From: Mariniflexile maritimum
Lineage (GTDB): Bacteria > Bacteroidota > Bacteroidia > Flavobacteriales > Flavobacteriaceae
Assembly (NCBI RefSeq): GCF_009746565.1
Contig: NZ_WRPN01000005.1
Location: forward strand, 186,001-250,000
DNA length: 64,000 nucleotides
Reading direction: 5' to 3'
Under the pieces are notes generated by a model. That model saw only the letters and a list, made by a program, of their open reading frames with translations, had not been told where the DNA came from and did not search any database. Positions 8,329-16,813 of the stretch are shown here, one piece after another (the stretch's first letter is position 1; every line of letters starts with the position of its first letter). Made by a program: the position numbers and the translations under genes.

Positions 8329-9321
8329 TTATAGCGAATTCCGCAAAATGAGCGCGTTGCTATTTTCTATTTTTACTTGTTCTTTAGTGTTTATCATGTT
8401 TGCTAATTGTTCGCCCATTTTATTGAAATCGGTTGAAATGGTAGTGATTCCGCCTTCAACGAGTTCCTTGAGCAAGGTGTCGTTGTATGAAATGATGCCT
8501 ATATCTTGTGAAAGTACTAAATTTTTCTCTTTAATTTTTTTGATAATCCTTAACAGGTTTTTATCATCTGGAATTATAAATACGTCGCCTTTTGCAAGCG
8601 GTAGGTTTTCTAAGGAAGCTATTACAGCATGTTCCAAAACGTTCGATATACAAAATTTTTCAAAACCAATGCGCATGCCTTCAGGCTGTCTGCTCTCATC
8701 AAAAAGCAATATGATCCTATTGTATTTTTTTATTAGCGGGAGCGCTTTGTTAAGGTTGGAAATAATATCCTTCTCGAAATTTTGATAAACGGCGGGATAT
8801 TTTAATAATTCGCTGTGCATTTGGTCTAGTATGTAAACCCTTTCCTTGGGCAAACTGTCTATTGCAACGTGCGTGTTCTTTAAGTTGGCAGGCATGATGA
8901 TGTACTGGTTGTAAGCCCCTCTGTTTTCATGGATTAGCTTACTAAACATATCATAATTAAAATGATGGAAAAAAGTATCGACCCGTATGTTTTTATCTAA
9001 ATGTTTTAAAAATGAACTGTATAAATCTTCCTTAAATGAATTGAGTTCATCAAACAACAAGAAAATTTTTTGCGTTACATCAACCTGGTCATTCAAAACA
9101 TAATAACCCTTACCAACTATCGATTGAACGATACCCCTGGTTTTTAACTCGTTGAAGGCCATTAATACAGTATCCCTTGAAAGTTTGTGGGCCATACTTA
9201 CACTATTTATAGAAGGTAGCGCATCGCCTTTTTTTAAAGTTCCCGAAACAATAGCATTTTCAATAGAAGCAATAATTTGCTTGTATTTAGGGGTGCCTGT
9301 CTTTTGCTGAATACTAATCAT
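8329..9321 (-). CDS. GntR-family regulator with a LacI-type sensor domain
   Basis: A 330-residue transcription factor. Residues 1-70 form a GntR winged helix (QIIASIENAIVSGTLKKGDALPS, then SRDTVLMAFNELKTRG). Residues 80-330 resemble a periplasmic-binding-protein sensor (IIPDDKNLLRIIKK, DIGIISYNDTLLKEL, GITTISTDFNKMGEQLANMI), as in LacI regulators. Its position at the head of galK-galT suggests it senses a galactose-pathway sugar and controls its own operon. The promoter box at 9330-9337 lies only eight bases before the ATG, so the message would have almost no leader. Confidence 0.9.
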   Translation of the reverse strand: MISIQQKTGTPKYKQIIASIENAIVSGTLKKGDALPSINSVSMAHKLSRDTVLMAFNELKTRGIVQSIVGKGYYVLNDQVDVTQKIFLLFDELNSFKEDLYSSFLKHLDKNIRVDTFFHHFNYDMFSKLIHENRGAYNQYIIMPANLKNTHVAIDSLPKERVYILDQMHSELLKYPAVYQNFEKDIISNLNKALPLIKKYNRIILLFDESRQPEGMRIGFEKFCISNVLEHAVIASLENLPLAKGDVFIIPDDKNLLRIIKKIKEKNLVLSQDIGIISYNDTLLKELVEGGITTISTDFNKMGEQLANMINTKEQVKIENSNALILRNSL

Positions 9322-9329
9322 AATGCATG

Positions 9330-9337
9330 CAAATATA
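9330..9337 (-). promoter_or_regulatory. Promoter box of the gal operon (TATATTTG)
   Basis: A full TAnnTTTG match on the minus strand, eight bases from the start codon at 9321. Transcription would begin at or just before the ATG. Confidence 0.55.
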
Positions 9338-9350
9338 ATAAAAAAAACAA

Positions 9351-9370
9351 CTAGTAGGTACTGGTAGGTA
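9351..9370. promoter_or_regulatory. Candidate operator: two GTAGGTA direct repeats
   Basis: CTAGTAGGTA is followed immediately by CTGGTAGGTA, ten-base units differing at one position. A weaker ACTAGGTA lies at 9385-9392. The pair covers the expected -33 region of the gal promoter, where a bound repressor would block transcription. It may be the target of the adjacent GntR-type protein; this is inference from position. Confidence 0.45.
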
Positions 9371-9474
9371 ATTATATTATTAAGACTAGGTAAAAATAGG
9401 CAGTTTTGGATAGGCTTGAATAAACATTATCTACTGAAAATGTTTACATTTACTAAGGAAAATAGTATAAAAAA

Positions 9475-10173
9475 GTGATTATTTTGGAATTAGAAGGACA
9501 TTACATACATAGAAGCGGTTGGTTAAGAGCGGCCATATTAGGTGCCAACGATGGTATTTTGTCAACAGCAAGTGTTATAATTGGTGTTGCGGCTGCTAGC
9601 CATACACGCGAGCCCATTGTGCTCGCGGGCGTTGCAGGTTTGGTGGCCGGTGCATTATCCATGGCGGCTGGGGAATATGTTTCGGTTAGTTCGCAATCGG
9701 ATGTCGAGCATGCCGATCTTCAAAGGGAAATAAAGGAACTAAAAGATTCACCTGAACATGAGTTAACCGAATTGGCAGAAATTTATGAACAACGCGGTTT
9801 GGATAGAGTATTGTCTCTTAAAGTTGCCGAACAACTAACAGCCCATGATGCTTTAGGTGCTCATGCCCGCGACGAACTTGGCATAAATGAAATTACGCAA
9901 GCAAAACCATTACAAGCTGCTTTAGCTTCTGGCGGAGCATTTTTGTTTGGTGGCATTTTGCCTGTTATCGTTGCGTTGGTTGCGCCCGTTAAGCAAATGG
10001 TTTATATACAGTACATTTTTGCAACACTTTTTTTAGTTGTTTTAGGCGTTACGGCTGCAAAAGCAGGTGGTTCCAATATTAAAAAAGCCATATTGCGCAT
10101 TACGTTTTGGGGTACCATTGCAATGGGCATTACGGCTTTAATAGGCTACTTGTTTGGAGTGAATATGGCGTAG
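9475..10173 (+). CDS. VIT1/CCC1-family transporter
   Basis: A 232-residue membrane protein of the VIT1/CCC1 family, which moves Fe2+ or Mn2+ out of the cytoplasm. The first membrane region carries the family motif RAAILGANDGILSTASVIIGV. Further segments are VLAGVAGLVAGALSMAAGEYVSV, a charged cytoplasmic stretch (residues 80-150, rich in Glu, metal-binding in this family) and three C-terminal helices. The start is a GTG at 9475; an in-frame TTG at 9484 is possible. It is a single gene divergent from the gal operon. Confidence 0.9.
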   Translation: MIILELEGHYIHRSGWLRAAILGANDGILSTASVIIGVAAASHTREPIVLAGVAGLVAGALSMAAGEYVSVSSQSDVEHADLQREIKELKDSPEHELTELAEIYEQRGLDRVLSLKVAEQLTAHDALGAHARDELGINEITQAKPLQAALASGGAFLFGGILPVIVALVAPVKQMVYIQYIFATLFLVVLGVTAAKAGGSNIKKAILRITFWGTIAMGITALIGYLFGVNMA

Positions 10174-10196
10174 CTTGGTAGTAAATTAAAGATTTA

Positions 10197-10280
10197 ACAC
10201 GGATTTTTATTGCTATGCCATGATTTTTTATGAAAAACCACTCAAAGTATTATGTGCAACATTCCCAAAAAAATCCGTGT
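10197..10280. repeat. Inverted repeat flanking 60 bases
   Basis: Perfect 12-base arms ACACGGATTTTT (10197-10208) and AAAAATCCGTGT (10269-10280) lie in the gap between two convergent genes. It may fold as a long hairpin or be an intergenic repeat unit. Confidence 0.55.
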
Positions 10281-10288
10281 GCGTTCGT

Positions 10289-10474
10289 TTAATCCTTAAC
10301 CCCCAATTTTGCTAAAATAGTATCCATTAAGCACCATTTGGTGATGGACGATTGTAATAAATTGGCACCCACAAAAGCGGTAAACCAAAGCCAATTAATG
10401 TTTACATAAATAGCAAGTAGCAAGCTTATAAGTATAAATGTGCCTGCAACTGCGCGTACAATTCTGTTTTTCAT
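10289..10474 (-). CDS. DUF2892 (YgaP-like) small membrane protein
   Basis: A 61-residue protein with two hydrophobic helices (residues 5-24 and 26-43). It matches the DUF2892 family: MKNRIVRAVAGTFILISLLL, then NWLWFTAFVGANLLQSSITKWC with the conserved C-terminal Cys and LxxLGV end. DUF2892 domains often accompany sulfur-transfer (rhodanese) or metal-export genes. Here it is the last gene of the RND efflux operon, 11 bases after the PII-like gene. The function is unknown. Confidence 0.85.
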   Translation of the reverse strand: MKNRIVRAVAGTFILISLLLAIYVNINWLWFTAFVGANLLQSSITKWCLMDTILAKLGVKD

Positions 10475-10485
10475 GGTTATTTATT

Positions 10486-10791
10486 TTAGTTTGATTTTTC
10501 AATGTTCATTACCGCAATATGGATGTGCGATAGGGTTTTTTGTTTTTTGTTGAAATCGTTTATTTCATTAAACAAGGCATCAACAGTTTCATTTTTCACA
10601 AAGGCATAAAATAGAATGGATTCCGTTTGGTTCATTTCACTTGAAAACCAGTTCGATTCTACGGCATCTTCGGTACTATCCCTATATCCGGTAACTTCTC
10701 GAAATGAAAATGTTTTTACTTCGGCTTTTTTTAGATGTAATTTGATGTCCTTTTCAAATTCTTTTATGGCAGTAATAATGACTAATTTCAT
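10486..10791 (-). CDS. PII-like signalling protein linked to RND efflux
   Basis: A 101-residue protein with the ferredoxin-like fold pattern of PII/CutA proteins: MKLVIITAIKEFEKDIKLHL (strand-helix), TFSFREVTGYRDS at the second strand where PII has its T-loop, then FYAFVKNETVDALFNEINDF and a last strand HIHIAVMNIEKSN. Canonical PII ATP-binding signatures are not evident. It starts nine bases after the RND permease gene and is surely in that operon. It may sense a ligand and regulate the pump, as proposed for PII-like proteins coupled to transporters, but this is inference. Confidence 0.7.
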   Translation of the reverse strand: MKLVIITAIKEFEKDIKLHLKKAEVKTFSFREVTGYRDSTEDAVESNWFSSEMNQTESILFYAFVKNETVDALFNEINDFNKKQKTLSHIHIAVMNIEKSN

Positions 10792-10800
10792 AGTATTGTA

Positions 10801-13800
10801 TTATAGTTTAGTGGTTTCATCTTCCTCTTCTTTGGAAGGGGTCGTGGTGGTTTCCCATTTTTTGCGTTCGGTGATGTAATAAATCAATGGCACCACAATA
10901 AGCGTTAATAAGGTTGAAACGATGGCACCTGCCACCAGCGAAATGGCCAATCCTTGGAAAATGGGATCGAACAAAATGATGGATGCTCCAATAACAACGG
11001 CACCCGTAGTTAATAAAATGGGGGTTGTTCGAACCGCTCCCGCATCAATAATGGCTTGTTTTAATGGAATGCCGTCATTTAAACGTATTTCAATAAAGTC
11101 TATTAAAAGCACCGAATTTCTTACCATCACGCCCGCTAGGGCAATCATGCCAATAAAGGAGGTGGCGGTAAAAAATGCGCCCAACATCCAGTGTCCCAGT
11201 ACAATACCAACGAGTGATAGTGGTATGGCAACCATCATAACCAACGGGGTTTTGAAGTTTTGGAACCAGCCAACAATAAGCATATAGATAATAACGATAA
11301 CCACTAAAAAGGCCGTTCCCAAATCGCGGAACACTTCCAAGGTTATTTGCCATTCGCCATCCCATTTTACGGTAAAATCGGTTTCTTCACTTGGTGAACC
11401 AATGTATAGTTCATTTATTTTGTAGCCTTTTGGAAGTTCTATTTTTTGGAGTTTTTCGTTCATTCCTAAAATGGCATACACCGGACTTTCAAGTTCGCCA
11501 GCCATATCTGCCAACACATATACCACCCGTTTTTGGTCTTTTCTGTATATATTATGATCGAGTGTTTCTTTTTTAACCGAAACTAAATCGTTTACAGGAA
11601 TCACGTTGCCCCGGCTTCCCTTAATTTTTAAATTTTGAATGTCTTGAAGCGATGTTTTATCCTTATCGTCTAGCGACAGCACGATGCTTACATTATCGTT
11701 TGAAGTTTCATCGTATAAATTGGCAATGGGATATTCTTGCAACAAATAGGTTAAATTCCCCACTATTTGTTGTGGGGCAATGCCGTTAAGCATCGCTTTT
11801 TCTTTATCAACTTCCAAACGGTATTCCACCTGGTCTGCTTCAACCATCCAATCGGCATCAACCACATCCACCGTGTTTTCCAAAATGTGCTTCACTTGGT
11901 TGGCAACCTTAATTTGCTCGTCGTAGTTTGGGCCATAAACTTCGGCCACAAGGGTAGAAAGTACAGGTGGCCCTGGTGGTACTTCAACAATTTTTACATT
12001 AGCGTTGAATTTTTTGGCTATTTTTTGAATGTTAGGACGCACTATTTTGGCAATATCATGGCTCTGTAAGTCCCTGTTTTCTTTGTGAAGCAAGTTTACT
12101 TGAATATCGGCCATATTGCTGCCACCGCGCATATCATAATGCCTTACCAAACCATTAAACGTAATGGGGGCAGAGGCACCAATGTAGTTTTGGTAATCGA
12201 CCACTTCGGGAACCGTTTTTAAATATTGGGCAATCTCTTGGGTTACCATGGCAGTTCTTTCCAGCGTGGTGCCTTCGGGCATATCTATTACCACTTGAAA
12301 TTCATTTTTATTATCAAATGGCAACATTTTTACGGCCACCGATTTGGTAAAAAACATCACGACCGACCCTAAAAGCAATAGGATGGTAACAACAAACATG
12401 AGGTTTCGTTTTTTAGGGTTATCCAAAAACGGTTGCTCCACTTTTTTGTATATTTTGTAAATACGGCTCGTTTCTAAACCGGCTTCTTCTTTATGTGCCT
12501 GTTCATCTTTTTCCTGTAATAAATGATAGCCTAAATAGGGCGTAACCGTTAATGCCACAAATAGCGATAAAATCATGGCAATGGAAGCGCCAATGGGCAT
12601 TGGGCTCATATAAGGCCCCATCATGCCCGATACAAACGCCATGGGCAAAATGGCGGCAATTACCGTAAATGTTGCTAATATGGTGGGGTTGCCTACTTCG
12701 TTTATGGCATAAATGGCGGCTTGTTTAAATGGTAAACGCTTCATTTTAAAATGGCGGTGCATGTTTTCGGCAATGATAATACTGTCGTCAACCACTATAC
12801 CTACCACAAATACCAATGCAAAAAGGGTAATCCTGTTCAATGTATAACCTAGCATGTAATAGGCAAATAAGGTTAATGCAAAGGTTAATGGCACCGAGAA
12901 GAATACCACCAAACCACCGCGCCAACCCATGGCCAACATAACCAATATGGTAACGGCTAAAATGGCCACTCCTAAATGCAATAAAAGTTCGCCCACCTTA
13001 TCGGAAGCGGTTTCACCATAATTCCTGGTTACTTCCACATGCACATCGTTGGGTATTAAGGTCGATTTTAGTTTGTCGATATGGGTAATTATCTTTTCGG
13101 AAATTTTCATCGCGTCGGCCCCTTTTACCTTTGAAACAGAAATGGTAACCGCTGGGTATTCCGATTTAAAATCTTTATACGCCTCATGGGTTTGTCCGAA
13201 TCCAAACGCTACATAACTTTTTGCCGATGCGGGCCCGTCCTCGATGTTTGCCACTTGTTTTAAATAAACGGGCATATTTTTATTAACGCCTACCACCAAA
13301 TTTTCAACATCCTCTTTGGTTTCTAAAAAGCGTCCGGTGGTAATTAAATATTCGGTATCGTTATTCACAAAACTTCCCGATTGCGAACTGCTGTTGTTGG
13401 CCTGTACCATTTGCATAATGCCAAGGGCATCTACATTGTTCCCAGCCATTTTGTCTTTGTCCAAAACCACTTTAAGCTCGCGGTTTCTGCCACCAATTAC
13501 TTTGGTAATCGACACATCCTTAACCTTTTCAATTTCAGAGGTAAGTTCTTCGGCCATTTGGCGTAATTGGAAATCGTCATAATGCTCGCTCCAAAGGGTA
13601 AGCCCCAACATGGGTACATCATCAATAGAGCGTGTTTTTACAATAGGTTTATAAACCCCCTGCGGAAACATGTTTTCATGTTTCATTAGCTCATCGTACA
13701 GTTTTACATACGAACGCTCAGTATCTTCGCCCACATAAAACTGAACGATAATGACCGCTTGACCGTTCATGGCCATACTATGTACGTGCTCAACGCCTTT

Positions 13801-14037
13801 AATGTTGCTTATAATTTTTTCCAAAGGCTTCACCACACGGTTTTCAACCTCGCTTGGGTTAGCCCCAGGGTAGCCCACCATCACATCGGCCATGGGCACG
13901 TTAATTTGCGGTTCTTCCTCACGCGGAATGAGAAACGAACTGTATGTTCCAATAATCATCAAACCAATCATCAATAAAATGGTCAGTTTTGAATTGATGA
14001 AAAAATGAGCGATTTTACCCGAAATTCCTTCTTGCAT
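10801..14037 (-). CDS. RND-family efflux permease
   Basis: A 1078-residue inner-membrane proton-driven pump of the AcrB/CusA superfamily. It has the expected duplicated plan of twelve helices and two large periplasmic loops. Seen in sequence: the N-terminal helix followed by PREEEPQINVPMADVMVGYPGA, the VVGIVVDDSIIIAENMHRHF segment of helix 4 with the paired Asp residues used for proton relay, and the C-terminal repeat GMIALAGVMVRNSVLLIDF. The substrate is uncertain: sequence features alone do not settle metal versus organic compounds. It lies between the adaptor and PII-like genes, third in the operon. Confidence 0.93.
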   Translation of the reverse strand: MQEGISGKIAHFFINSKLTILLMIGLMIIGTYSSFLIPREEEPQINVPMADVMVGYPGANPSEVENRVVKPLEKIISNIKGVEHVHSMAMNGQAVIIVQFYVGEDTERSYVKLYDELMKHENMFPQGVYKPIVKTRSIDDVPMLGLTLWSEHYDDFQLRQMAEELTSEIEKVKDVSITKVIGGRNRELKVVLDKDKMAGNNVDALGIMQMVQANNSSSQSGSFVNNDTEYLITTGRFLETKEDVENLVVGVNKNMPVYLKQVANIEDGPASAKSYVAFGFGQTHEAYKDFKSEYPAVTISVSKVKGADAMKISEKIITHIDKLKSTLIPNDVHVEVTRNYGETASDKVGELLLHLGVAILAVTILVMLAMGWRGGLVVFFSVPLTFALTLFAYYMLGYTLNRITLFALVFVVGIVVDDSIIIAENMHRHFKMKRLPFKQAAIYAINEVGNPTILATFTVIAAILPMAFVSGMMGPYMSPMPIGASIAMILSLFVALTVTPYLGYHLLQEKDEQAHKEEAGLETSRIYKIYKKVEQPFLDNPKKRNLMFVVTILLLLGSVVMFFTKSVAVKMLPFDNKNEFQVVIDMPEGTTLERTAMVTQEIAQYLKTVPEVVDYQNYIGASAPITFNGLVRHYDMRGGSNMADIQVNLLHKENRDLQSHDIAKIVRPNIQKIAKKFNANVKIVEVPPGPPVLSTLVAEVYGPNYDEQIKVANQVKHILENTVDVVDADWMVEADQVEYRLEVDKEKAMLNGIAPQQIVGNLTYLLQEYPIANLYDETSNDNVSIVLSLDDKDKTSLQDIQNLKIKGSRGNVIPVNDLVSVKKETLDHNIYRKDQKRVVYVLADMAGELESPVYAILGMNEKLQKIELPKGYKINELYIGSPSEETDFTVKWDGEWQITLEVFRDLGTAFLVVIVIIYMLIVGWFQNFKTPLVMMVAIPLSLVGIVLGHWMLGAFFTATSFIGMIALAGVMVRNSVLLIDFIEIRLNDGIPLKQAIIDAGAVRTTPILLTTGAVVIGASIILFDPIFQGLAISLVAGAIVSTLLTLIVVPLIYYITERKKWETTTTPSKEEEDETTKL

Positions 14038-14207
14038 GTTTTTATGTTTTTGGGCGTTTTAACAGGCTATCCGTTACAATCTTTTTTTTTATTTTCGTCA
14101 TTCCAAAGTAATTTACATTGTGCCGTGGCCGTTTGTCCAACTATTTGGATATGGCAATTTAATTTCAAAAAAAAGGATTTTCACTGCTATCCTTAACGCG
14201 TTATTTA

Positions 14208-15287
14208 TTATTGAATAGTTACTTTAACCCCGTTGTACAACTTGCCATCGGCCCAGGTAATATATGGCTCGTTTGCTGCCAATCCAGATAAAACCTCTAC
14301 TTGATCGCCAAAGGTTCTGCCCAAGCGCAACCAACGCAATAGGGCTGTTTTGCTCTCGCTTACGGTATATACACCCGAAAGCTGCCCTTTCGTTACAAGC
14401 GCACTTTTGGGTATTAAAACCATTTCAACTTTTTCCTGGGTTTTTATAGGAAATTGAACCGTTACAAACATGCCCGATAAAATGGAAGCATCTGTTTTGT
14501 CTAAAGCAACTTTCACTATATATTGTCCGCCCGTATTGGCTGCCGAGGTGCTTACTTCGGTAACTTTACCAGTTAGTGTAGTGTTCATGGATTTAACAAG
14601 TACGTTAACACTTGTTCCCGAGGTGATTTTTGAGATTTCACTTTCAGGTACCAAAGCGGTTACTTCAAAAGTTCCGGGAGTTTCAACCGAAATAAGGGGC
14701 ATGCCGGGGTTGGCCATATCGCCTTCATCAATACTTTTACTGGTAACAACCCCGCTAAACGGTGCCGTAATATTGGAATAGGCAAATTGTGCACTAACTT
14801 CGTTTTTCATTTGGTTGGCACCTTCCAAACGGGCTTTTGCCATATTGTAATGTGCTGCCATATCGTCAAATTCCTTTTGCGATACGCTGTTGTCGGCCAA
14901 TAGGTTTTTAAAGCGGTTGTAATCTTTACTGGCATTGTTAAACGCTGCGGTGGCTTCGGTGATGCTCGCATTTACTTGTGCTTTTTTGGCCTGTAAATCG
15001 GTATTGTTTATAGAAACCAATAATTGTCCTTTGCTCACTTTATCGCCCACCTTCACATGTACTTTGGTAACATAGCCCATCATGCGGGTACTTAAATTGG
15101 CGCTGTTTACGGCTTCAATGGTGCCACTTGCCGTTAAAAAAGGGCTACTGCCACTTTCTGATACGGCGTTTACTTTAACGGAAACAGGTTGGCCACTATC
15201 TGTCGCTTCGTTTTTCTTGTCGCTACCACAACTTGTTATAAAAAGTGAGGCTGTTATTAAAGCTAGTAGAAATGTATATCTTTTCAT
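14208..15287 (-). CDS. RND periplasmic adaptor (membrane fusion protein), lipoprotein
   Basis: A 359-residue adaptor that bridges the RND pump and TolC channel. The signal peptide ends in ITSC with Cys20 as lipidation site. It has a split lipoyl domain (GYVTKVHVKVGDKVSKGQLLVSI, later ITAPFSGVVTSKSIDEGDMA), a coiled-coil hairpin (about residues 95-165) and a beta-barrel and membrane-proximal C-terminal domain (VLIPKSALVTKGQLSGVYTV). Length and order are normal for the HlyD/AcrA family. It follows the TolC gene by 71 bases and precedes the permease. Confidence 0.93.
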   Translation of the reverse strand: MKRYTFLLALITASLFITSCGSDKKNEATDSGQPVSVKVNAVSESGSSPFLTASGTIEAVNSANLSTRMMGYVTKVHVKVGDKVSKGQLLVSINNTDLQAKKAQVNASITEATAAFNNASKDYNRFKNLLADNSVSQKEFDDMAAHYNMAKARLEGANQMKNEVSAQFAYSNITAPFSGVVTSKSIDEGDMANPGMPLISVETPGTFEVTALVPESEISKITSGTSVNVLVKSMNTTLTGKVTEVSTSAANTGGQYIVKVALDKTDASILSGMFVTVQFPIKTQEKVEMVLIPKSALVTKGQLSGVYTVSESKTALLRWLRLGRTFGDQVEVLSGLAANEPYITWADGKLYNGVKVTIQ

Positions 15288-15358
15288 TTTTTTAATTGTT
15301 TATTGATTTTTTGTCGATTAAAGCCGCGGAATGTTGTAAACTGCGACTGTTCACTTTT

Positions 15359-16672
15359 TTATTCTTTAGTTAAAAATGCTAAATAAGCTTGTGTATAATT
15401 GTACTCAAAAACCGTTTGGTAGTATTCCAGTTGTTTTTGGGCGTATTGGGTTTCGGCCATTAACAAATCGGAGGTTTTTTCCAAACCTTCCTTAAATCTA
15501 TTTGTCCTAATTCGTAAGGATTCTTTGGATTGGTTTAATGCCAGATTGGTTAGGTTCAATCGGTTTTCCGCATCGGTTAGGGCGCGTTTTGTTTTGTTCA
15601 ATTCCAAATTGCTTTGCGAAACATAGTGTTCGTATTGTAGTTTCGATTTTTCAAATTCCGATTTGCTTTTTTGGGTTTTCCCCAATCGCTTCGAACCTTG
15701 AAATAAATCCCAGCTTAATTGTGCACCAAATAAATAACCGTTCGCATCACCTTGAAAAATTTGGTCGTCGTACAGTTCATAACTTCCAAAGGCATTTAAT
15801 CGAGGTAAAAACGCCATTTTATCGGCCTTGTTCATGGCATCATAAGCGTTTGAAACGGATGCCATGGCTTTAATGTCGGCACGGTTTTCTGAAACTATCG
15901 AGGCTTCTTTTAAGTCGATTTTGCTAACCGTTAAACTATCACTTGGTTGATACACTACATACGATGCGTCGTTCATTAAAAAAGACAGATAATTAGAAGC
16001 ATTTTGCACATTGCTTTGTGCCGTTTGCAATTGGTTTTGTACTTCGGTAACATGCACTTCCACATTTAAAACATCGGCACGTTGTAAATAGCCTTGTTTG
16101 AAGCTGTTTTCTGCCAATTTTTTGTTTGATAGGGCTGCTTCCAATGCTTTCTCTAAAACGGCAACGCCTTTGTATGCCAATTGTAATTGCATATAGGCTT
16201 TTTCAACTTCTAAGGCCAAATACTCTTTGGTACGTTGCGATTGCAACGACATGGCATCCATTTTAGATTTTGCCGCTTTGCGTTGGTAAATACCATCTAA
16301 ATTTAGCAAGGGTTGTTGTACCTCAAATTTTGTGGCGAAATTTTGGGTATGGCTTGGGTTGTTTAACAGCGCAGGATTAAAATCGTTTTGGGTTAAAATT
16401 TCCTGATTCAATTTCGAGCCAAAAGCCATTAAGGGATTGGTGGTTGATATACCGGTATGCGATGCCGTAATGTTTGGTAAAAATATAGCATTGGTTTGTC
16501 GGTAATCGGCACGGGCTTGTTTGAAGTCTTCATCTGAAATTTTCAAGGTTTGGTTGCCCTCTGAAACTTTCAACAAGACATCAAGCTTACTAATGGGCAC
16601 CAGCTCTTGGGCCTCCATTGTGGCAAAAAATCCGAAAAAACAAAGTGAAATAATTAAAAGGTTGTTTTTCAT
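15359..16672 (-). CDS. TolC-family outer membrane channel
   Basis: A 437-residue outer-membrane efflux protein. It has a signal peptide (residues 1-21, ending MEAQ) and two internally similar coiled-coil halves typical of TolC (QLAYKGVAVLEKALEAALSN in the first, SESKFEKSKLQYEH-like helices in the second). It forms the exit duct for the RND pump encoded downstream. It is the first gene of the operon, with a full promoter box at 16693-16700. Confidence 0.93.
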   Translation of the reverse strand: MKNNLLIISLCFFGFFATMEAQELVPISKLDVLLKVSEGNQTLKISDEDFKQARADYRQTNAIFLPNITASHTGISTTNPLMAFGSKLNQEILTQNDFNPALLNNPSHTQNFATKFEVQQPLLNLDGIYQRKAAKSKMDAMSLQSQRTKEYLALEVEKAYMQLQLAYKGVAVLEKALEAALSNKKLAENSFKQGYLQRADVLNVEVHVTEVQNQLQTAQSNVQNASNYLSFLMNDASYVVYQPSDSLTVSKIDLKEASIVSENRADIKAMASVSNAYDAMNKADKMAFLPRLNAFGSYELYDDQIFQGDANGYLFGAQLSWDLFQGSKRLGKTQKSKSEFEKSKLQYEHYVSQSNLELNKTKRALTDAENRLNLTNLALNQSKESLRIRTNRFKEGLEKTSDLLMAETQYAQKQLEYYQTVFEYNYTQAYLAFLTKE

Positions 16673-16692
16673 TTTTAGTATTATTTATGCCA

Positions 16693-16700
16693 CAAAAGTA
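16693..16700 (-). promoter_or_regulatory. Promoter box of the efflux operon (TACTTTTG)
   Basis: A full TAnnTTTG match 21 bases upstream of the TolC start. It is back to back with the plus-strand promoter at 16789. Confidence 0.6.
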
Positions 16701-16788
16701 AGTGAGACAAACGTTTTGCTCGGTAACCTATGTTACCAACTAAAAGAAGGGAATGTTAACTTATTGTAATTGTTAACAAACCATGGCT

Positions 16789-16796
16789 TATTTTTG
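16789..16796 (+). promoter_or_regulatory. Promoter box of the YdjM-type gene (TATTTTTG)
   Basis: A full consensus match 18 bases before the ATG at 16814. TTG elements at 16764 and 16770 sit at plausible -33 spacing. Confidence 0.6.
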
Positions 16797-16813
16797 CAAA
16801 AAAAAAATAAACT

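Noticed and set aside
11090-11365. Long reading frames inside the RND gene and other genes on the opposite or shifted frames
   Set aside because: They overlap well-supported genes, have no start signals or family motifs and show the composition of shadow frames.
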